Shown here piece by piece: positions 58,229 to 64,000 of a stretch of 64,000 nucleotides of DNA. A program made the position numbers and the translations under genes. Source of the stretch: Rhodothermales bacterium (GTDB lineage Bacteria > Bacteroidota > Rhodothermia > Rhodothermales > Bin80); assembly GCA_028278205.1 (NCBI GenBank), contig JANQES010000143.1:1-64000 (forward strand), written 5' to 3'. Each line of letters begins with the position of its first letter. Positions within the stretch are counted from its first letter, which is position 1. The notes beneath the pieces were generated by a model. That model saw only the letters and a list, made by a program, of their open reading frames with translations, did not search any database and had not been told where the DNA came from.

Positions 58229-58795
58229 ATGCGCGCTCCGCCAACGCTACGCACCCTCTTTACGTCGCGGATTCTTTACCTCATCGTAGGTATCGTGATC
58301 ATCGGCTTTTTGGTGGTGCGATGGGTTGATGGGCTCGGCGGGCCGGAGGCGGTGTGGGCGCGGTTCGGGCTGCTCGCGCCGGTGATCTCGGTGCCCCTGC
58401 ACATCTTCATAGCCGTCACGCCGCTGCCATCCGACTTGATGGGCGTGGCTAACGGCGCCGTTTACGGGTTCTGGTGGGGTTTCATCCTGAGTTGGCTGGG
58501 GTGGTTTCTGGCCTCGTTTATTCAGTACGCCATCGGGCGGCAGGTACGGCAGGATTTCGACGTGGAAGGGTGGCTGGCGCGGTCGCCGGAGCGGATCCGG
58601 CGTTTTCCGGTCGAGCATCCGTTTTTTATCATCGCGGCGCGGTACGTGCCCTATGCCGGCGGCCATCTCGCCACGCTGGTGCCCGGCGCGATGGGTGTCA
58701 ATCTGGTGCGCTTTGCGTGGTGTACGGCCATCGCCATCGTGCCATCATCGCTGGTGGTAGCCGCCGTCGGGGCGGGGTTGTTTCTTATGGGATGA
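58229..58795 (+). CDS. VTT-domain (DedA/TVP38-like) membrane protein
   Basis: 188 residues with four or five hydrophobic helices. The VTT-type segment is recognisable in GVANGAVYGFWWGFILSWLG, WFLASFIQYAIGRQVR and IIAARYVPYAGGHLATLVPG, AMGVNLVRFAWCTAIAIVPS. The Arg and Gly-rich loop is typical of the TVP38/TMEM64 and DedA group, which move lipids or support membrane homeostasis in studied cases. The substrate is unknown here. It starts just after the octad hairpin and is not obviously linked to the operon upstream or the kinase downstream. Confidence 0.82.
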   Translation: MRAPPTLRTLFTSRILYLIVGIVIIGFLVVRWVDGLGGPEAVWARFGLLAPVISVPLHIFIAVTPLPSDLMGVANGAVYGFWWGFILSWLGWFLASFIQYAIGRQVRQDFDVEGWLARSPERIRRFPVEHPFFIIAARYVPYAGGHLATLVPGAMGVNLVRFAWCTAIAIVPSSLVVAAVGAGLFLMG

Positions 58796-58893
58796 TGGTG
58801 TTGCACTACGTTTTCTAAATTCGCATACTTATTGATACCCCGGTTAGATCAGTGATATCCCACGGCTTGAAGGCCATCGGGGAGGGCGGATCT

Positions 58894-61227
58894 ATGGATG
58901 AGATCAAGCTGAAGAACCCGCCGGACGAAGGCCGGGACCTGGCAGCACCCGTGTATCAGGAAGATGCCGGGGCCGCTGAGGATCTTCGTCAATCGAGACG
59001 CTTTCTTCGTTCGACGCTCGATGCCCTCTCGGCGCACATCGCCGTGCTGGATGAGGAAGGCACGATCATCGCCGTCAACGAGGCGTGGCGGCAGTTCGCC
59101 AGAGCAAATCGGGGTGATCTGGAGCACCTCGGCGTGGGGATGAATTATCTGGCTGTGTGTGATGCGTCCGCCGAGGAGGGAGTAGCCGACGCGGCTGCCG
59201 TCGCCGAAGAACTCCGGGCTATCATGGCGGGGCGGCAAGACAGCTTCAGCCTCGAATACCCGTGTCATTCGCCCACCGAGCAGCGATGGTTTTTGATCAG
59301 AGCCAATCAGATGAAGGGCGAGGGGCCGGTGCGCGTGGTGGTGGCGCACGAAAACGTGACCGAGCGCAAGCGGGCCGCACAGGCGCTCCGGCAACGCGAG
59401 GCGCGCATGCGGCTGCTCTATGCCGTGACCTCGCAAACCAGCCGGACCTTCGACGAGCAGTTGCAGGAAGCGCTGAAATTGACGGCGACGCTGCTCGGCC
59501 TCGACATCGGCATCTTGAGCCGTATCGACGGCGAGACCTATACCGTGGAGGTCTGTTATGCGCCCGGCACCAACCTCGCCGCCGGGCAGCAATTCGACCT
59601 GGGGCAAACCTATTGCAGCATCACCGTGCTCGCCGACGAGGTCGTTGCTATCGACCACATGAAGCACTCGGAGCACCGGCGGCATCCTTGTTATAAAGCC
59701 TTCAAGCTCGAAGCCTACATTGCTATCCCGGTAGAGGTACACGGCACGCACTACGGCACGTTGAATTTTTCGAGCCCGCAGCCCAAAGATCCGCCGTTTA
59801 CCGAGGCCGACCGCGATACGCTCCAGTTGTTGTGCCAGTGGGGCTCCGCCACGCTCGAACGCCGGCAGGCCGAGGCGACGTTGCGCGGCCAGTCGTACGT
59901 GCTCGAACTCATCGCCCGGGCGGCGCCGCTGGCCGAGGTGTTGGAGGCGCTGACCCGGATCATCGAAAAACAGGCGCGCGAGTCGCTGCTGGCCTCGATT
60001 CTGCTGCTCGACGAAACCGGAAGTCGTCTGCATCACGGCGCTGCGCCGAGCCTGCCCGATTCGTACAATGAAGCCATCGACGGCCTTGCCATCGGGCCGG
60101 ATGTAGGATCGTGCGGCACGGCGGCTTTTCGTGCAGAGACGATCATCGTCACCGACATCGCGACGGATCCGCTGTGGGCTGATTTTCGCGATCTCGCCCT
60201 GGCCTACGACCTGCGTGCCTGCTGGTCGACGCCTATTCTCGCCACCGATGGCTGTGTGCTGGGCACCTTCGCGGTTTATTATCGCGAGCCGCGCGGGCCG
60301 AGCGCGCAGCACGAGCAACTCATTGCCCTGCTCACCCGCACCGCCGCTATCGCCATCGAACGGCATCGGGCCGAGAAAAAGGTCAAAGATCTCAACGAAT
60401 CGCTCGAACGCCGCGTGGCCGAGCGCACCGCCGAACTTGAACAGGCCAACACCGCCTTGCGCCGGAGCAACCGCGAGTTGCAAGACTTCGCCTACGCCGC
60501 CTCGCACGATCTCCAGGAGCCGCTGCGCAAGATCCGCGCCTTCGCCGGCCTGATGCGCGCCGACTACGAAGGCCTCGTCGATGAGACGGGGGCGTATTAC
60601 CTGGACCGGATGCAGGACGGCGCCCAGCGCATGACGCGGCTGATCACCGATCTGCTGGCGCTGTCGCGCGTCGCCACGCGGGGGCAGTCGTTCGTGGTCG
60701 TCGAACTCAACGAAATCGTGGCCGGCGTGCTCTCGGATCTCGAGTACGAAGCCGGCGAGACGCGAGGCGGGATCACCGTAGACGCCTTGCCCTCCATCAA
60801 CGCGGATCCGATCCAGATGCGGCAACTCTTTCAAAACCTGATCGGCAACGCCCTCAAATTCCATCGTCTCGATGTGCCTCCGGCAGTCCAGGTGACCGCT
60901 GTGGTCGAGTCCAGCGATGTGCTTTCGCCGGGCCGGGTGCAGCCGCTGTGCCGCATCACTGTGCAGGACAACGGGATCGGGTTCGACGAAAAATATCGCG
61001 AACGCATCTTTTCGCCTTTTCAGCGGCTTCACGGACGCAGTGAGTATCCGGGCACGGGGATCGGACTGGCTATCTGCCGCCGGATCGTCGAGCGTCACCA
61101 CGGCACCATCACGGCCACCGCCGTTCCGGATCAGGGCGCCACGTTCGTCATCACCTTGCCGGTGTCGCAGGGCGGGGAGAAGCACTGCCCTGATCGAAAG
61201 GGAGAGAGGGGGAGAAAGAATCGGTAA
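58894..61227 (+). CDS. Hybrid-sensor histidine kinase with PAS and two GAF domains
   Basis: 777 residues, no membrane helix. A PAS domain (about 45-165) reads FLRSTLDALSAHIAVLDEEG and VVVAHENVTERKRAAQALRQ at its end. A first GAF-like domain (about 175-320) has IGILSRIDGETYTVEVCYAP, GQTYCSITVLADEVVAIDHM; a second (about 325-485) has GPDVGSCGTAAFRAETIIVT. A coiled coil leads to HisKA (ELQDFAYAASHDLQEPLRKI) and the ATPase (FQNLIGNALKFHRLDVPPAV, GTGIGLAICRRIVERHHGTI). ATG 58894 has GGGAGGG upstream, favoured over GTG 58852. The C-terminal KGERGRKNR is encoded by a repeat arm. No receiver domain, so not itself hybrid-phosphorelay. Confidence 0.88.
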   Translation: MDEIKLKNPPDEGRDLAAPVYQEDAGAAEDLRQSRRFLRSTLDALSAHIAVLDEEGTIIAVNEAWRQFARANRGDLEHLGVGMNYLAVCDASAEEGVADAAAVAEELRAIMAGRQDSFSLEYPCHSPTEQRWFLIRANQMKGEGPVRVVVAHENVTERKRAAQALRQREARMRLLYAVTSQTSRTFDEQLQEALKLTATLLGLDIGILSRIDGETYTVEVCYAPGTNLAAGQQFDLGQTYCSITVLADEVVAIDHMKHSEHRRHPCYKAFKLEAYIAIPVEVHGTHYGTLNFSSPQPKDPPFTEADRDTLQLLCQWGSATLERRQAEATLRGQSYVLELIARAAPLAEVLEALTRIIEKQARESLLASILLLDETGSRLHHGAAPSLPDSYNEAIDGLAIGPDVGSCGTAAFRAETIIVTDIATDPLWADFRDLALAYDLRACWSTPILATDGCVLGTFAVYYREPRGPSAQHEQLIALLTRTAAIAIERHRAEKKVKDLNESLERRVAERTAELEQANTALRRSNRELQDFAYAASHDLQEPLRKIRAFAGLMRADYEGLVDETGAYYLDRMQDGAQRMTRLITDLLALSRVATRGQSFVVVELNEIVAGVLSDLEYEAGETRGGITVDALPSINADPIQMRQLFQNLIGNALKFHRLDVPPAVQVTAVVESSDVLSPGRVQPLCRITVQDNGIGFDEKYRERIFSPFQRLHGRSEYPGTGIGLAICRRIVERHHGTITATAVPDQGATFVITLPVSQGGEKHCPDRKGERGRKNR
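61194..61224. repeat. Single arm of the GAGAGGG repeat, inside the kinase C-terminus
   Basis: GATCGAAAGGGAGAGAGGGG with GAGAAAG matches the left arm at 54175. No complementary arm was found. It encodes the last residues of the kinase. Confidence 0.55.
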
Positions 61228-61273
61228 TTTTTACACCCCGAGAGGATAGTGGTACCTTTTTACCTCTTCGGAG

Positions 61274-61334
61274 GACGAGGAAAAAATGCACGCCGGCTGT
61301 CTATTTCCGTGAAAAAAGTGCATACCTCCTCGTC
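61274..61334. other. Interrupted hairpin downstream of the kinase
   Basis: GACGAGG with ATGCAC (61274-61291) pairs with GTGCAT and CCTCGTC (61318-61334) around a 26-base loop. It may mark the end of the kinase mRNA or a leader structure for the small gene at 61443. Confidence 0.5.
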
Positions 61335-61376
61335 AGGAATCCTTGAAAGCATCGAAAACGGCGTCCTGAGTGTCTT

Positions 61377-61392
61377 TGGCACATAGTTTGAA
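61377..61392 (+). promoter_or_regulatory. -24/-12-like element upstream of the 71-residue protein
   Basis: TGGCAC, five bases (ATAGT), TTGAA. The GG (61378-61379) and the G of TTG (61390) have the same spacing as at the other four sites, and TGGCAC is the exact -24 consensus; the -12 part is weak. It lies 51 bases before ATG 61443. Confidence 0.4.
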
Positions 61393-61442
61393 GTAATTAT
61401 GAATGACCGTTAGTTGAAGGACTAGATGTAGAGGAGGTCGTG

Positions 61443-61655
61443 ATGAACACCGTGAAGATCAACCAGATCGATACCTACTGGGAAGGGCTCGTTGAGCGCA
61501 TGCAGAGCCTGAAGAAGCTCGATTTGTCCAACGAAGCCGACCTGGAAGCGGCCCTCGACGAGAGCCAGCGGTTGCTCGGCGCCATCGCCCACTGCCGCCA
61601 CATGCTGATGCAGGTTGAGCCGACGCATAAAGGCTTGCAGCGCATGGCCGCCTGA
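61443..61655 (+). CDS. Small unknown helical protein
   Basis: 70 residues, not recognised. It is mostly helical and acidic (WEGLVERMQSLKKLDLSNEA, then LEAALDESQRLLGAIAHCRH), with one Cys and no membrane helix. GGAGG six bases before the ATG is the clearest ribosome-binding site in the window, so translation is likely strong. A GTG just ahead is possible but less favoured. It stands alone between the kinase and a broken NADH dehydrogenase gene with its own promoter-like element. A role as a small regulator is possible; none can be shown. Confidence 0.7.
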   Translation: MNTVKINQIDTYWEGLVERMQSLKKLDLSNEADLEAALDESQRLLGAIAHCRHMLMQVEPTHKGLQRMAA

Positions 61656-61940
61656 CCCGGCAGGTTCACAATTCAATCGATACGATCCCGGCTCTATTTC
61701 TGATGAGCCGGCGAGCTACGCAGCGCGTGAGGCATCACGCGTGAAGCGCCAGGATTCTTTGGGCCCATCTTGTTAGCAATCCCCTGGCGCAAGACCCTCC
61801 TCGCTCCCTCCGACGCGTGCATATCCCGGCACAGAACAGGCTTGTCTCAACAGCGTAACTTTTCAAAACCACCTCGTACCGAATGAATAGAACTCTGTTT
61901 CTATTCAACACGTAACCATCAGCCGAAAGGCTTTACATAG

Positions 61941-62114
61941 ATGAAAGCTCCCGATAAACCATGCGTGGTCGTCGTAGGGGCTGGGTTCGGCGGGTTGACC
62001 CTGGCGCGGTCGTTGCGCAAAGCGCCCGTCGAGGTGTTGTTGATCGACCGGCAGAATTACCACACGTTTCAGCCGTTGCTCTATCAGGTGGCTACCGCCG
62101 GGCTTCAGCTATGA
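61941..62114 (+). pseudogene. ndh: Truncated type II NADH dehydrogenase gene (5' fragment)
   Basis: 57 codons from ATG 61941 to TGA 62112. It reads KPCVVVVGAGFGGLTLARSL, EVLLIDRQNYHTFQPLLYQV and ATAGLQL. This is the FAD-binding Rossmann start and the conserved FxPLLYQVAT block of NDH-2, normally about 420 residues. No continuation is seen in any frame; the following 240 bases hold only repeat sequence and an unrecognised reverse ORF. So this is a remnant left after a deletion, or a decayed duplicate. Confidence 0.8.
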
Positions 62115-62242
62115 CCGCAGCGCCCGCCTGATCATGCCATCCCCACGCGCCACAAAACACACCGACGCCCTCCACGAAACGACGGAACCGCTTCAGGCGC
62201 CGGTCAAAGCGTATTGAAGCGGCAGGCTCTTTGGGTCGATAC

Positions 62243-62307
62243 GTGAGTGAAACGTAAAACGTAAGGGTGATCGTTAAAAGGGTGGTGCGAAGCTCCCTTA
62301 CGTTTAC
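62243..62307. repeat. Hairpin of the ACGTTTC family before the M23 gene
   Basis: AAACGTAAAACGTAAGGG (62250-62267) pairs with CCCTTACGTTTAC (62295-62307). The loop contains GGTGCGAAGCT. The arm steps by seven to eight bases. Related to the element at 11777. Confidence 0.75.
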
Positions 62308-62355
62308 TTCGTGGGTCGCTTCGCTCGTCTCACGCTTTTTCTTACCTCGAAACCC

Positions 62356-63462
62356 ATGACACGCGCGCGCTTTTTGTTGCTTGGCCTCCTGCTGCTCACG
62401 CCGGCAGTGGCGCGGGGGCAGCAGTGCATCGAAGATGTGCTGTGCGTGATCGCCGAGGAACGCAATGACGCCGTCTATTTTTACGTCGATAATCAGCTTC
62501 CCGAAGCGCTGATCGTCATCTTCGATGTAGAGACCGAGAACATGAAGGCGGATGTCAATTTCCCTCATCTGAGCACCTATGCGGGCAGGCAAGAGACCCG
62601 GGCTTTCACGCTGCGACCCCGGAATCGGCGCGCTCAGTGGGGTTATACCTACAGCTTCCGGTGGCGCAGGGTCGTCAATACGTTAGGGTGCCAGGACGAC
62701 GTGTTCTGTATCGTCGCCGAAGAGCACGACGACTACATCGAGGTGTTTGTGCAGAACCGGCAACCCATCGACGTCACCATCGAACTCGAAGTCGATCTCG
62801 AAGTCGATCTTGGGAATGCGGCCAGCGGGGTGCAGATGCCGCACACGGCTACCTATCCGGGCAATCGCCGCACCACGGCTTTTCGGCTGGAGCGCATCAA
62901 GCGAGACGGTTCGGTTCGTTATTCGTATGGATATAAATGGCTCTACGGTCGCCTCAACGCCCGTCACGACGACACGTTTGGCTATGCCCTGCCGTACGCG
63001 CCGGGGAAATCCTATGCCGTCATGCAAGGCTATAACGGCAGGTTCAGCCACGACGGCAAGCATGCTATCGATTGGGACATGCCCGAGCGCACGCCGGTGC
63101 ATGCTGCGCGCGGCGGCCTCGTGATGGCTATCGAGACCCGCTATACCGAGGGCGGGCTGGATGAACGCCTCAAGACCCGCGCCAACTACATCCGCATTCA
63201 GCACGACGACGGGACCATCGGCAACTACGTGCATCTGGCGCCCAACGGCGCGTTCGTCAAAGTAGGGCAACGCGTGCGGCAGGGGCAGGTCATCGGGGTG
63301 TCCGGCAACACCGGCTATTCATCGGGGCCGCATCTGCACTTCGAAGTGTATACGATTACCAGCGACCTGGGCCATCGGACGATCCCTGTTCGCTTTCAGG
63401 TAGACGGCAGGCAGCGGGTCATCCTGAAAGAAGGCCGCGCTTATACCGCATCGCTGCGGTGA
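62356..63462 (+). CDS. M23-family metallopeptidase with a duplicated N-terminal domain
   Basis: 368 residues with a signal peptide (FLLLGLLLLTPAVARG). Residues about 24-105 and 112-200 are two copies of one beta-rich unit. Both read C-x-x-D-V-x-C-x-I-A-E-E/E-H, then a strand, a P-H-x-x-T-Y turn and an aromatic end (GYTYSFRW and YSYGYKW). The M23 domain follows (FSHDGKHAIDWDMPERTPVH, VHLAPNGAFVKVGQRVRQGQ, GYSSGPHLHFEV), with the zinc His/Asp set in H-x-x-x-D and HLH. It would cut peptidoglycan cross-links in the periplasm or be a scaffold. The doubled unit is not recognised and may bind wall. Confidence 0.88.
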   Translation: MTRARFLLLGLLLLTPAVARGQQCIEDVLCVIAEERNDAVYFYVDNQLPEALIVIFDVETENMKADVNFPHLSTYAGRQETRAFTLRPRNRRAQWGYTYSFRWRRVVNTLGCQDDVFCIVAEEHDDYIEVFVQNRQPIDVTIELEVDLEVDLGNAASGVQMPHTATYPGNRRTTAFRLERIKRDGSVRYSYGYKWLYGRLNARHDDTFGYALPYAPGKSYAVMQGYNGRFSHDGKHAIDWDMPERTPVHAARGGLVMAIETRYTEGGLDERLKTRANYIRIQHDDGTIGNYVHLAPNGAFVKVGQRVRQGQVIGVSGNTGYSSGPHLHFEVYTITSDLGHRTIPVRFQVDGRQRVILKEGRAYTASLR

Positions 63463-63560
63463 ACCACGTTGTTTCGCTGATCCGTTGTTGATCTTTTTAA
63501 GCAGGTTCTGGTACACAAAGGACCATGGACTGCTGACTACGGATAACAGATCACATCTCG

Positions 63561-64000
63561 ATGAATCGGCTCCGAATCCTTTGCCTCCTTGCCGCAACGC
63601 AGGTTTTTCTGGCGAGCTTCGTTCTGGTGATGCCGGTGGAGGCGCAGCCGGTTGAAGGCGATGATGAGTCTCCGGTGCTGGGGGTGGCGTTGAGCGGCGG
63701 TGGGGCCAAAGGGTTTGCGCACATCGGGGTGTTGAAAGTGCTCGAACAGGTGGGGCTGCCGGTCGATGTCGTCACGGGCACCAGCATGGGCAGCGTCGTC
63801 GGCGGGTTGTATGCGATGGGCTATACCGCTGAGATGCTCGAAGCCATTGCGTCCGCCCAGGATTGGGACGGGATGTTTAGCAGCGCCGTGCCGCGCCGGT
63901 TGCAACCCGTCGAGCAGCGTGTGCGCGAAGAGCGTTTCTTGTTGTCATTGCCGCTGCGCGAGGGGCGTCCGGGGCTGCCCGCCGGGCTGATTCCCGGCCA
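63561..64000 (+). CDS. Patatin-like phospholipase, exported (partial at right edge)
   Basis: 146 codons to the window end. An N-terminal signal segment (ILCLLAATQVFLASFVLVMP) precedes the patatin start VLGVALSGGGAKGFAHIGVL, which gives the oxyanion Gly-rich loop. VVTGTSMGSVVGGLYAMGYT carries the nucleophile Ser in G-x-S-x-G. The catalytic Asp would lie outside the window. Bacterial patatin-like proteins are often outer-membrane autotransporter-type lipases; the rest is needed to say which. ATG 63561 follows a 98-base gap with no repeat. The gene is intact as far as seen. Confidence 0.9.
   Translation, partial: MNRLRILCLLAATQVFLASFVLVMPVEAQPVEGDDESPVLGVALSGGGAKGFAHIGVLKVLEQVGLPVDVVTGTSMGSVVGGLYAMGYTAEMLEAIASAQDWDGMFSSAVPRRLQPVEQRVREERFLLSLPLREGRPGLPAGLIPG

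Noticed and set aside
61700..61707. CTGATGAG, as in a hammerhead ribozyme core
   Set aside because: No GAAA core segment follows after a short stem and no matching flanking helices were found.
62092..62592. Reverse ORF opposite the start of the M23 gene
   Set aside because: It overlaps the M23 gene start and a repeat hairpin and shows no recognisable domain.

Overview
The window is a GC-rich chromosomal stretch from a motile, diderm bacterium. It is dominated by one large flagellar and chemotaxis region (about 1-46 kb), followed by a branched-chain amino acid operon (about 46.9-58.1 kb) and a mixed tail (58.2-64 kb). P- and L-ring genes (flgI, flgH) and a MotA/MotB stator imply an outer membrane and a proton- or sodium-driven motor. 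CheZ together with CheR/CheB, the aconitase-type LeuC/LeuD pair, CimA and a NotI-family enzyme do not settle the taxonomy. A member of the Rhodothermia (Bacteroidota lineage) is my best guess, with low certainty.

Layout. 1-5 kb: tail of a probable MgtE_N/MotE-like gene, fliK, flgD, an unknown small gene, the flagellar operon protein (TIGR02530 type) and flgE, closed by a long bidirectional hairpin. 5.2-20.5 kb: cheW, an MCP, a HEAT-repeat protein, cheR, two single-domain response regulators, cheZ, cheA, cheB, a small ABC substrate-binding-like protein and two more MCPs. 20.5-22.6 kb: a broken response-regulator gene beside a reverse-strand type II restriction-modification pair (Dam-type methylase and NotI-like nuclease). 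23-36 kb: motA, motB, fliL, fliM, fliN, fliO, fliP, fliQ, fliR, flhB, flhA, flhF, flhG. 36-45.4 kb: a small membrane protein, fliA, flgF, flgG, flgA, flgH, flgI, flgJ (rod domain only), flgN, flgK, flgL. 45.4 kb: an HDOD protein.

The amino-acid operon begins with a 64-codon ORF very rich in Leu/Ile/Val (possible attenuation leader) and a decayed ilvD fragment. Then come ilvB, ilvN, ilvC, leuB, leuA, leuC, leuD and cimA, giving acetolactate synthesis, reductoisomerisation, the leucine branch and the citramalate route to 2-oxobutyrate. The tail has a VTT-domain membrane protein, a PAS-GAF-GAF histidine kinase, a 71-residue unknown protein, a truncated type II NADH dehydrogenase gene, an M23 peptidase with a duplicated N-terminal domain and the start of a patatin-like gene.

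The most striking non-gene signal is a large set of intergenic hairpins. Each arm is a degenerate tandem repeat with a 7-, 8- or 10-base period, and the other arm is its reverse complement. About two dozen occur here in about a dozen sequence families. Copies of one family share loop sequence as well as arms, so they look like related elements. They sit between consecutive genes just ahead of the next start codon. In a few places they run into coding sequence (flgA signal-peptide region, ilvN C-terminus, histidine-kinase C-terminus), and a different palindrome sits in frame ahead of fliP. A second signal is a set of -24/-12-like elements (GGCA-N6-TTG spacing) upstream of five transcription-unit starts. 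Almost all genes are on the + strand; only the restriction-modification pair is on the minus strand.
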